DNA of 8,030 nucleotides from an uncultured Bacteroidota bacterium (lineage in GTDB: Bacteria > Bacteroidota > Bacteroidia > Chitinophagales > Chitinophagaceae), in the NCBI GenBank assembly GCA_903905685.1, contig CAIVHI010000279.1, forward strand, positions 1 to 8,030. Direction: 5' to 3'. The stretch's first letter is position 1, and each line of letters starts with the position of its first letter. A program made the position numbers and the translations under genes. The notes beneath the pieces were generated by a model. It was not told where the DNA came from, did no database searches, and saw only the letters and a list, made by a program, of their open reading frames with translations. Positions 1 through 5,285 of this stretch are shown piece after piece.

Positions 1-266
1 ACCTTTTTTAACCATAAGTTAAAAATCGGATGACGGCAAATCCTGCAACGCCGGCATGATTTCGATAGTCGATCTGCTACTTCAAAAATGTATATGCCCA
101 TGAACGGCAACCTGCGGCAAATCCAACACAAAATGCATATTTAAAATACAATTCAATAAAAATATGTGAACCATGCAACTTAACACCTTCAACGTGTAAC
201 GACGGGCAGCCCTGAAGATGCCACTTTTGCAACGTAACAATTCAGTTGCACAAAATCAATCGGACC

Positions 267-530
267 ATGAGTACAGAAACAGCTCCCGTTAAGAAAGAGC
301 AAACAACCGCCACACCTACTGCAACAACCCACAAAGGTGTTGAGAACCACAAAGCAGCAGCAGCACACCACTCAGAAGCTGCAAAGCACCATACAGATGC
401 AGCAAAGCATCATGAAGATGGCAACCATGAAAAAGCTGCCGTTAGCAGCGTAAAAGCTACAGGCCATCTTGTTGCCGCAACCGAGCATCATGATGTTTGT
501 GCTAAACAACACACTGCTACCATCAAGTAA
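267..530 (+). CDS. Small His/Ala/Lys-rich helical protein
   Basis: An 87-residue protein with no signal peptide and no membrane segment, so probably cytoplasmic. The first 20 residues are Thr/Ala/Pro-rich and likely disordered. Residues 28-75 are Ala/Lys/Glu-rich and should be helical. His-His pairs lie at 34-35, 41-42 and 48-49, an exact seven-residue spacing (AAKHHTD then AAKHHED), and another pair is at 74-75. There are 13 histidines in all and one Cys (C78). The heptad spacing would place the pairs on one helix face, which could bind metal or buffer charge; that is inference. I do not recognise a named family. The ATG at 267 is preferred over an in-frame TTG at 246 because the protein then opens with a plausible MSTETAP start. 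It stands alone: a strong hairpin follows and the next gene begins 188 bases later. Confidence 0.75.
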   Translation: MSTETAPVKKEQTTATPTATTHKGVENHKAAAAHHSEAAKHHTDAAKHHEDGNHEKAAVSSVKATGHLVAATEHHDVCAKQHTATIK

Positions 531-545
531 TTGATGCCGGAAAAA

Positions 546-593
546 CTAAAGGATGGAAGTACTTCTTGAATTGCAAGTACGTCCATCCTTTAG
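546..593. terminator. Long hairpin, possible terminator (best on the minus strand)
   Basis: Arms 546-564 and 575-593 pair over 18 of 19 positions: 12 bp, one A/G mismatch (558/581), then 6 bp. The loop is 10 nt. On the + strand no T-run follows, so it is an imperfect intrinsic terminator for the gene at 267-530. On the minus strand the hairpin is followed directly by five T (complement of A 541-545), the classical arrangement for stopping leftward transcription. It could also protect the 3' end of the upstream mRNA. The structure is seen directly; its function is inferred. Confidence 0.55.
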
Positions 594-718
594 GACTACC
601 GGTCTGTGCCCTTGAATAACGCGGGATAAAAAACCGCCGGAGCAAGCCCTGGGTTCGCAACCGAATCGTACCGCAATACCCCATTAGACATTTACACCTG
701 CACAACAACACCAAGCAT

Positions 719-1102
719 ATGAAAGTCCTAAAGTGTATAGGCATTTGGATGGACCACTCCAATGCCAACCTTATTGAGTTTACCACAGACCCCATTGAGA
801 CAAAAACGCTCCACACCGAGTTTACCCACACGGAAAAAGAGCAGACCTTGAAAAAGAGCGAAGTACTCATGCACCATAAAGAGCAGCATGAACAAGCCGA
901 ATATTACAAGGAGTTGGCCGCAGTCATCAAAAACTACGATGAAGTGCTGCTATTTGGCCCCACCGATGCCAAAGTGGAGTTGCACAACCTATTGAGTGCC
1001 GACCATAAATTCAACAATGTAAAAGTTGAAGTGGCGCAGGCCGACAAGATGACGGAGAACCAGCAACATGCCTTCGTAAAAAAACATTTTTCGCGCCATT
1101 GA
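719..1102 (+). CDS. eRF1-like (baeRF / 'translational machinery protein' type) small protein
   Basis: A 127-residue soluble protein without a signal peptide. Its layout resembles the small bacterial proteins related to the C-terminal domain of release factor eRF1. An N-terminal β-strand carries a W-x-D-H motif (IGIWMDHSNANLIEF, residues 7-21). A variable His/Glu/Lys-rich stretch follows (residues 30-60). The C-terminal half has YYKELAAVI (62-70), the hallmark strand and loop EVLLFGPTDAKVEL (75-88), and ADKMTENQQHAFVKKHF (108-124), which matches the family's 'ADH-TDGQ-AF--YF' pattern. eRF1 domain 3 mediates protein contacts in eukaryotes and archaea; the role of the bacterial versions is largely unknown, with ribosome or stress association proposed. 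The family link rests on remembered motifs, so it is moderately certain. The reading frame itself is solid. The start at 719 is the first ATG after a 188-base gap and is preceded by an A/C-rich leader. Confidence 0.7.
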   Translation: MKVLKCIGIWMDHSNANLIEFTTDPIETKTLHTEFTHTEKEQTLKKSEVLMHHKEQHEQAEYYKELAAVIKNYDEVLLFGPTDAKVELHNLLSADHKFNNVKVEVAQADKMTENQQHAFVKKHFSRH

Positions 1103-1192
1103 ATGCCCATCGTTCGGCAAAAACCTCCGAGCTTCATCTTTAAGCCATCAACGACCGAACACATTTTATATAATTTAAATACATTAAAACCC

Positions 1193-1333
1193 ATGAAAAA
1201 AAACACACTTTCCATACTTATATTGGCCATTTTGGCCATGACCTTCAGTTCCTGCTTTTGGCACCACCATGACGGCGGCGGCCATCACCACCATGAACAC
1301 CACTACCACATGGACAACGACCATCGCGGATAG
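1193..1333 (+). CDS. Tiny histidine-rich lipoprotein
   Basis: A 46-residue peptide opening with MKKN, then a hydrophobic stretch (residues 6-18) and a lipobox FSSC ending at C21. It should therefore be lipidated and anchored in the inner or outer membrane. The mature 26 residues hold 11 histidines: HHH at 24-26, HHHH at 31-34, HH at 36-37, and H39 and H44, with Gly, Asp and Glu between them. Such a tail could bind Zn, Ni, Cu or Co, suggesting metal storage, buffering or sensing at the envelope; this is inference from composition. The upstream in-frame ATG at 1103 is rejected because it would bury the signal peptide behind 30 unrelated residues. The 90 bases before the start are AT-rich near 1165-1187 and may hold its own promoter. 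Confidence 0.7.
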   Translation: MKKNTLSILILAILAMTFSSCFWHHHDGGGHHHHEHHYHMDNDHRG

Positions 1334-1360
1334 CCGCAACCCGATTTACAGGAGCACCAT

Positions 1361-1408
1361 TATCCCCGTTTTTTGAATTTTTCGGGGGTAAGGGTGCATC
1401 CTTTTTTT
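1361..1408 (+). terminator. Putative intrinsic terminator after the His-rich lipoprotein
   Basis: Two stems in series. Positions 1361-1368 pair with 1383-1390 (8 bp including one G-T wobble) around a 14-nt T-rich loop. A shorter stem of about 5 bp (1390-1394 with 1399-1403) is followed by seven T at 1402-1408. The second gives a weak hairpin plus T-tract. It lies 28 bases after the lipoprotein stop and well before the dehydrogenase start, so it likely separates the two transcripts. Confidence 0.4.
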
Positions 1409-1544
1409 GTGGTAACAGGGCATAACGTGGGGTTCCGTCAATTATGCAACATTGCTTTTGAGTCTTGTAATGGCTACCAAACGGATGCGGATGACCTTTG
1501 TGCTACAAATGCGGGGAAATTCCTTCCCGCCAAACTATTTGAAA

Positions 1545-2582
1545 ATGAAGGCATTGGTTTATCACGGCGCGGGCAAAAAGGCATGGGAAGAAAAACCCAA
1601 ACCGGTTATTGCAGAACCCACCGACGCAATTGTCAAGATTCTGAAAACCACAATATGCGGAACGGATCTGCACATCCTGAAAGGCGACGTTCCGGCGGTG
1701 ACCGAAGGCCGTATCATTGGCCATGAGGGTGTGGGCATTATTGAAGAAACCGGCAGTGCCGTGGCCACCTTCAAGAAAGGCGACCACGTACTCATCTCCT
1801 GCATCACCTCCTGCGGCAAGTGTGCCAACTGCAAGAAAGCCATGTACTCGCATTGCGAGAACGGCGGCTGGATATTGGGCAACCTTATAGATGGCACACA
1901 GGCCGAATATGTACGGATACCGCACGCCGACAACAGCCTTTACCCTATACCCGCAGGCTCCGATGAAGAAGCATTGGTGATGCTTAGCGACATCCTCCCC
2001 ACCGGATTTGAGTGCGGTGTACTGAATGGGAAAGTGTCGCCGGGCGACACCGTTGCCATAGTTGGCGCAGGCCCCATTGGCATGGCGGTATTGCTGACTG
2101 CACAATTTTACACCCCATCCGAAATCATAGTCATAGACCAAGACCCCAACCGTCTCGCCATTGCCAAAACCTTTGGAGCAACCCAAACCATTAACAGCGC
2201 CCGCGAAAATGCCGTGGAAAGGGTCATGGCCCTGACGAACGGCAAAGGGGTTGATACTGCAATCGAGGCTGTCGGCTTGCCGGCAACTTTCGAGATATGC
2301 GAAGCGATTGTAGCCGATGGTGGGCGTATAGCGAACATAGGCGTTCATGGCAAGAGCGTGCCACTGCACATGGAAACCCTTTGGTCGAAAAACATAACCA
2401 TTACCACCCGCCTGGTAGACACGGTGTCTACACCTATGCTGTTCAAAATCGTCCAGTCGAAAAAGATAGATGCCAAGAAGCTAGTTACCCACCACTACAA
2501 ACTGGACAACATTTTGGAAGCTTACGACACTTTTGAACACGCAGGGAAGGAAAAAGCCCTGAAAGTAATGCTCACTGCATAA
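1545..2582 (+). CDS. Zinc-dependent alcohol dehydrogenase, FDH-like medium-chain family
   Basis: A complete 345-residue medium-chain dehydrogenase, normal length for the family, which oxidises an alcohol to an aldehyde or ketone (or the reverse) with a nicotinamide cofactor. Catalytic-zinc ligands are C38 (in ICGTDLH), H60 and E61 (in GHEGVG) and probably D149. The structural-zinc lobe is intact, with C90, C93, C96 and C104. The Rossmann motif GAGPIG is at residues 174-179, and D198 at the end of the second strand points to NAD(H) rather than NADP(H). The run SHCENGGWILGNLIDGTQAE (102-121) matches the formaldehyde-dehydrogenase-like ADH subgroup closely, but the true substrate cannot be read from sequence. 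The ATG at 1545 is chosen because MKALVYHG is the usual family N-terminus; upstream in-frame ATGs add 31 non-homologous residues. Cytoplasmic and apparently monocistronic: a putative terminator lies before it and 109 bases follow it. Confidence 0.95.
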   Translation: MKALVYHGAGKKAWEEKPKPVIAEPTDAIVKILKTTICGTDLHILKGDVPAVTEGRIIGHEGVGIIEETGSAVATFKKGDHVLISCITSCGKCANCKKAMYSHCENGGWILGNLIDGTQAEYVRIPHADNSLYPIPAGSDEEALVMLSDILPTGFECGVLNGKVSPGDTVAIVGAGPIGMAVLLTAQFYTPSEIIVIDQDPNRLAIAKTFGATQTINSARENAVERVMALTNGKGVDTAIEAVGLPATFEICEAIVADGGRIANIGVHGKSVPLHMETLWSKNITITTRLVDTVSTPMLFKIVQSKKIDAKKLVTHHYKLDNILEAYDTFEHAGKEKALKVMLTA

Positions 2583-2691
2583 TCGGAACAAGCGCGAATC
2601 TTGCAAGTATGGGCATTTTTTACGTAACTATTTTGAATGACAACCTTTGAAACTTTGTACGGTGGAAATTACTTCACACAAAAAAATCGAC

Positions 2692-2880
2692 GTGAAAAAT
2701 CTAACTGAAATGAAGGGAAATTGGAATGAAATCAAAGGAAAACTCAAGCAAAAATTTGCGCTGCTCACAGATAACGACTTGCTTCTTGTAGAGGGTAAAC
2801 ATGAAGAACTCTATGGCCGCCTCCAGTCGAAACTGGGTAAAACAAAGGCAGAAATCCTCGCCATCATTTCCGAACTGTAA
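2692..2880 (+). CDS. CsbD-family stress protein
   Basis: A small soluble protein of the CsbD (YjbJ) family. CsbD is a σB-dependent general-stress protein in Bacillus and YjbJ is abundant in stressed E. coli; the biochemical role is unknown. The hallmark opening KGNWNEIKGKLKQKFALLTD is present, followed by NDLLLVEGKHEEL and YGRLQSKLGKTKAEI, covering the whole protein. The start is uncertain. GTG at 2692 gives 62 residues with 7 before KGNW, as in many Bacteroidota homologues; ATG at 2710 gives 56 residues starting MKGNW. I favour GTG on homology. A TTG at 2647 is unlikely. It heads a run of six closely spaced genes; the next start is 53 bases away. Confidence 0.85.
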   Translation: MKNLTEMKGNWNEIKGKLKQKFALLTDNDLLLVEGKHEELYGRLQSKLGKTKAEILAIISEL

Positions 2881-2933
2881 AATCCTCCAGACGGCTTCAG
2901 GAATAAATAATCAACACGAAAAAAGCAATAAAA

Positions 2934-3371
2934 ATGAAAAAATCTATTTTAACATTGGCAGTCAGTGTGTTTGTAACAAGCGCATTGCTGGCCGGATGCA
3001 GCAGTCCTGCCGAAAAAGTAGTGGATGCGCAGAGTGACGTGGCCCAAGCCAACCAAAACCTCGACAAAGCCAATGATGCCTATTTGGCCGATATGGACAA
3101 GTACCGGAAAGAAACCACCGACCGCATCAACGCCAATAAGAAGAGCATCGCCGACTTCAGGGCACGCGTAGCGGAAGACAAGGCTGCAACACGCGCCGAG
3201 TACTACAAAAAGTTGGACGACCTGGAGCAGAAGAACACCGACATGCAAAAATCGCTCGACGACTACAAAGCTGACGGTAAAGACAAATGGGAAGCCTTCA
3301 AGAAAGACTTCAGCAACGGCTTGGATGGCGTCGGCAACTCCTTCAAAGACCTAACGGGCAAGAAGAAATAA
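2934..3371 (+). CDS. Coiled-coil lipoprotein, sll1863-like stress family
   Basis: A 145-residue lipoprotein. The signal peptide (residues 1-21) ends in a classical lipobox LAGC with C22 as the lipid site, followed by SSP. The mature part, roughly 30-125, is almost all Ala/Asp/Lys/Glu/Gln with regular hydrophobic spacing, as expected for a long α-helical coiled coil (AQANQNLDKANDAYLADMDK, then SIADFRARVAEDKAATRAEY). The C-terminal end contains KADGKDKWEAFKKDFSNGLD, which resembles proteins annotated as the sll1863 stress-response family in Bacteroidota. That family link is from memory. It would sit on the periplasmic face of a membrane, perhaps supporting envelope integrity. It lies 53 bases after the CsbD gene and 31 before the YceI gene, consistent with one operon. 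The ATG at 2934 has an A-rich leader. Confidence 0.88.
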   Translation: MKKSILTLAVSVFVTSALLAGCSSPAEKVVDAQSDVAQANQNLDKANDAYLADMDKYRKETTDRINANKKSIADFRARVAEDKAATRAEYYKKLDDLEQKNTDMQKSLDDYKADGKDKWEAFKKDFSNGLDGVGNSFKDLTGKKK

Positions 3372-3402
3372 TCATTGTTAACAACAAAAATATTGACACC
3401 AA

Positions 3403-3999
3403 ATGAAAAAAGAAACCAAATGGTCAATCGACCAATCGCATACCGAGATTGCCTTCAGGGTGAGGCACATGATGATATCTCATGTAAACGGCACGTTCAA
3501 AAAATTTGATGCCAGCATTTACACCACCGAAAAGGATTTCACCACAGCGGAAATAGACATTTGGATTGACCCAAGTTCCATCTCAACTGGAGACGAAAAG
3601 CGCGATGAACACTTGAAAGGTCCGGAGTTTCTGGACGTGGCCAACCACAAACAGATCACGTTTACGTCAGACACTATCGGCAAGCCCGACGCCAAAGGAA
3701 ACCATGAATTGTGGGGAGAATTGACCATAAAGGGCATTTCGCGCAACATCAAATTGGATGTAAGGTTTGGCGGCTTGGCGAAAGACCATATGGGCAATGA
3801 AAAAGCCGGATTTACAGTAACGGGAAAATTGAACCGCACCGACTGGGGCTTGACATGGAATGCCGCAATTGAAGCCGGAAGCGTGATGATTGGGGAGGAA
3901 GTGACCATCAACTGCGATGTCGAATTGACCAATTCCGGCGACAAGGAAGCTGTGATGGTATTGGAAGGCAACTTCAACAAAGACAGTATTGGCAGGTAA
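3403..3999 (+). CDS. YceI-family lipocalin-like protein (cytoplasmic form)
   Basis: A 198-residue protein covering the full YceI domain, an extended lipocalin-like β-barrel that binds polyisoprenoid or other amphiphilic molecules in characterised members. Family hallmarks appear in order: W7-x-IDQSHTEIAFRVRHMMISHVNGTF (7-32), GDEKRDEHLKGPEFLDV (63-79), ITF-S, GELTIKGISRNIKLDV, then an LNRTDWGL-W strand and GEEVTINCDVEL near the C-terminus. E. coli YceI is periplasmic and base-induced. This copy lacks a signal peptide (it begins MKKETKWSID), so it should be cytoplasmic, a common variant in Bacteroidota. A ~20-residue tail after the barrel (EAVMVLEGNFNKDSIGR) is extra. It sits third in the stress-gene run, 31 bases after the lipoprotein and 30 before the next gene. 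Confidence 0.95.
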   Translation: MKKETKWSIDQSHTEIAFRVRHMMISHVNGTFKKFDASIYTTEKDFTTAEIDIWIDPSSISTGDEKRDEHLKGPEFLDVANHKQITFTSDTIGKPDAKGNHELWGELTIKGISRNIKLDVRFGGLAKDHMGNEKAGFTVTGKLNRTDWGLTWNAAIEAGSVMIGEEVTINCDVELTNSGDKEAVMVLEGNFNKDSIGR

Positions 4000-4029
4000 A
4001 ATTCCGTGTACCGTTAAAAACAAACAACC

Positions 4030-4245
4030 ATGAGAACCAGTTTAGGCACAATCTCGCTCAATCGCGATGTCTTCATACCTGGCGAGCAGCCCTCTCCCGG
4101 CAACCCGACTCCAGGGGACGACGAAAGGCAGGGCGACAACCCCGGCGAACCCCATTTTACGCCCGACCCCGATGTAACTGCCCAAAAAGAGCAGGTAGAC
4201 AATGAAGGCAACGAAATTTTCCCCACTCAACCAGAATGTAAATAA
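4030..4245 (+). CDS. Small Pro/Asp/Glu-rich disordered protein
   Basis: A 71-residue protein of no recognised family. After MRTSLGTISLNRDVFIPGEQ comes a stretch rich in Pro, Gly, Asp and Glu (about residues 18-50), so it is predicted to be acidic, hydrophilic and disordered. A single Cys is near the C-terminus (C70), and there is no signal peptide or membrane segment. Intrinsically disordered acidic proteins often accompany desiccation or osmotic stress genes, but that is only suggestive. Its context supports reality: it is 30 bases after the YceI stop and its TAA overlaps the next ATG (TAATG at 4243-4247), a sign of translational coupling. The leader AACAACC before the ATG resembles those of its neighbours. 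Confidence 0.65.
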   Translation: MRTSLGTISLNRDVFIPGEQPSPGNPTPGDDERQGDNPGEPHFTPDPDVTAQKEQVDNEGNEIFPTQPECK

Positions 4246-4409
4246 TGTACGGCATAGACAGGTTTTTATACGCAATTGCAGTCTTCTTCGTGATTTGTTG
4301 GGCTATCGGATTCATTGGCTATGGTGCAGGGGGGCTCATCCACTTCCTGTTGGTTTTGGCAGTCATCGCCGTTATCCTGAGAATCATTCAAGGAAAAAGA
4401 ATATTATAA
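4245..4409 (+). CDS. DUF5670 / lmo0937-type small membrane protein
   Basis: A 54-residue membrane protein that is easily missed because of its size. It begins MYGIDRFLYAIAVFFVICWA, with a first membrane segment at about residues 7-25. A glycine turn follows (GFIGYGAGG, 22-30), then a second segment (about 31-47) and a positively charged end, RIIQGKRIL. The pattern 'LY-IAV-…-WAIGF-G-G-GG-IH-LLV-AVIA-LLR' is that of the lmo0937 family (DUF5670), found near CsbD- and YtxH-type stress genes in many bacteria; its function is unknown. The start codon overlaps the stop of the gene before by one base (TAATG), so translation is probably coupled. It lies 37 bases before the YtxH gene. Confidence 0.85.
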   Translation: MYGIDRFLYAIAVFFVICWAIGFIGYGAGGLIHFLLVLAVIAVILRIIQGKRIL

Positions 4410-4446
4410 CAAAGTAAAAAAATTAAAAACAAATAAAATTAAAGTT

Positions 4447-4704
4447 ATGGATTGTATGGAAAGTTCAGCAAAAGTGGTTGGCGGCATGGTTGTCGGCGCA
4501 CTCATCGGTGGAGCACTTGGAATTCTGTTTGCGCCTTACAAGGGCACGGAAACCCGACGTAAATTGAGGATGAAATCGGACGAAGTGTCTGATGACATTC
4601 TAGACAAACTTGATACGATTTTGGATGACTTCAAAAAGGATATGCATAGCATCGTATCGAAAGTCAGGCCCGACAAATCGGGATCGCTATCCGATAAGTT
4701 CTAA
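4447..4704 (+). CDS. YtxH-domain membrane protein
   Basis: An 85-residue protein with the full YtxH pattern. One glycine-rich membrane segment (residues 10-28, GGMVVGALIGGALGILFAP) carries Gly-zipper spacing, followed by the family hallmark LFAPYKGTETRRKL (27-40). The C-terminal helix is charged and amphipathic (DDILDKLDTILDDFKKDM, about 50-67). B. subtilis YtxH is a general-stress protein; the molecular role is unknown. It would be anchored in the inner membrane. The ATG at 4447 is taken as the start; the ATG at 4456 (MESSAKVV) would also keep the entire domain. It is the last gene of the close-packed run, and a GC-rich hairpin follows 17 bases after its stop. Confidence 0.9.
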   Translation: MDCMESSAKVVGGMVVGALIGGALGILFAPYKGTETRRKLRMKSDEVSDDILDKLDTILDDFKKDMHSIVSKVRPDKSGSLSDKF

Positions 4705-4721
4705 GGCTCGATAGGTTGAAC

Positions 4722-4740
4722 GGCGGGCTGCAAACCCGCC
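4722..4740 (+). terminator. GC-rich hairpin closing the stress operon
   Basis: A perfect 6-bp stem, GGCGGG (4722-4727) with CCCGCC (4735-4740), around a 7-nt loop CTGCAAA. No T-run follows immediately; the first T-rich bases come at 4758-4763. It may be a weak or Rho-assisted terminator, or an mRNA 3' end stabiliser. Confidence 0.4.
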
Positions 4741-4769
4741 CACCCTACCGCCTCCCATTTTATTAAACC

Positions 4770-4783
4770 GGGGCTGATGCCCC
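4770..4783 (+). promoter_or_regulatory. Short hairpin directly upstream of the basic secreted protein
   Basis: GGGGC (4770-4774) and GCCCC (4779-4783) form a perfect 5-bp GC stem with a TGAT loop, ending 14 bases before the ATG at 4798. The intervening leader is A-rich. A stem so close to the start could affect ribosome access or mRNA stability; this is inferred from position only. Confidence 0.35.
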
Positions 4784-4797
4784 ACAAAAAAAACACC

Positions 4798-5097
4798 ATG
4801 AAAAAATACATTTTTTCAGCAATGATGCTGTTAACGCTTACAACCGCATCATTCGCACAGGGCGTAGTTTCGACTCCCCAAACCGAGCCGTCCAAGCAGG
4901 ATGACAAAAACCAAAAGAAAGACGACCAACGTCAGCGCAAGAACGACAGAAAGGACGCCGCCCTTACGGAATCCAAAATAAAGAGGGACAAAAAACAGCA
5001 AAAAGAGGACAAGAAAGAACGCAAAATGCACAACAAGCAGCGCAAGGCCAATGCCGAACAGCGCTCCATAGACAAGCAGACCGCGCCAAAGCAATAG
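4798..5097 (+). CDS. Small secreted, highly basic Lys/Gln/Asp-rich protein
   Basis: A 99-residue protein with a clear signal peptide (MKKYIFSAMMLLTLTTASFA, cut before Q21), ending in the FAQ triplet common in Bacteroidota. The mature 79 residues are dominated by Lys, Arg, Asp, Gln and Asn, with patches such as KKDDQRQRKNDRKD and KRDKKQQKEDKKERK. There are almost no hydrophobic residues in the middle, so it is likely a disordered or single-helix polycation in the periplasm or outside the cell. No family is recognised. Polyanion binding (DNA, polysaccharide, LPS) is a possible but unproven role. The start at 4798 is preferred over the in-frame ATG at 4777 because it gives a standard signal peptide. 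Its leader is nearly identical to that of the secreted gene at 5286. Confidence 0.7.
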   Translation: MKKYIFSAMMLLTLTTASFAQGVVSTPQTEPSKQDDKNQKKDDQRQRKNDRKDAALTESKIKRDKKQQKEDKKERKMHNKQRKANAEQRSIDKQTAPKQ

Positions 5098-5111
5098 GCT
5101 TGTCAGGTATC

Positions 5112-5205
5112 GGGGCGGCATTGCCGGGAAAATTGCAGGCGAAACCTGCGATCTGTTTTGTCGCCCCCCCAAGTCCTTCTTCCCGGTGTCGCCGGTTGCG
5201 AAACC
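5112..5205 (+). other. Non-coding stretch with several potential RNA stems
   Basis: In the gap between two secreted-protein genes, several complementary arms can be seen: GGGGCG (5112-5117) with CGCCCC (5162-5167); GCAGG (5135-5139) with CCTGC (5145-5149); CCGGGAA (5124-5130) with TTCCCGG (5180-5186, a competing pairing); and GGTT/AACC (5194-5205) closed by a GCGA tetraloop. The octamer GCGAAACC occurs twice (5139-5146 and 5198-5205). This could be 3'-UTR structure or a small RNA. No known riboswitch or ncRNA family is recognised. Confidence 0.25.
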
Positions 5206-5285
5206 AGTTTGACACAAGTGACCCTCACCCTTGCATTCCTACGCTTTGGAGTGGCAGAGCCCCTTCAAAGCACAAAAAAGACACC

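Larger units (their letters stand above)
2692..4704 (+). other. Predicted six-gene stress operon
   Basis: Six + strand genes are separated by 53, 31, 30, -1 and 37 bases: CsbD, sll1863-like lipoprotein, YceI, disordered protein, DUF5670 and YtxH. No T-tract hairpin interrupts the run, and a GC hairpin closes it at 4722-4740. Three of the six families are linked to general stress elsewhere. Co-transcription is inferred from spacing. No clear promoter box was seen in 2583-2691. Confidence 0.65.

Noticed and set aside
1..15. Possible start of a divergent minus-strand gene (ATG at 15-13, MVKKG to the edge)
   Set aside because: Only five codons are visible, which is too little to support a gene.
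1..266. Searched for the end of an upstream gene, a promoter and repeats
   Set aside because: All three + frames stop within the first 33 bases; only a weak CACTTTTG at 222-229 resembles a -7 box and it lacks a -33 partner at the right spacing.
1452..1544. Upstream extension of the dehydrogenase by 31 residues
   Set aside because: The family starts at MKALVYHG; the extra residues match nothing and contain no targeting signal.
1503..2369. Long antisense reading frame (288 codons) on the minus strand opposite the dehydrogenase
   Set aside because: It mirrors the dehydrogenase codons, has no recognisable domain, and the + strand frame has full family motifs throughout.
2583..2691. Promoter candidates before the CsbD operon (TATTTTG near 2629-2635, AAACTTTG at 2650-2657)
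   Set aside because: Each has a deviation from TAnnTTTG and no properly spaced upstream TTTG, so no promoter is annotated.
3519..4023. Two overlapping antisense frames opposite the YceI gene
   Set aside because: Both are shadows of a clearly conserved + strand YceI protein.
5100..5285. Upstream extension of the Pro-rich protein by 62 residues
   Set aside because: It would place a good signal peptide internally; the stretch is better explained as a non-coding gap with stems.
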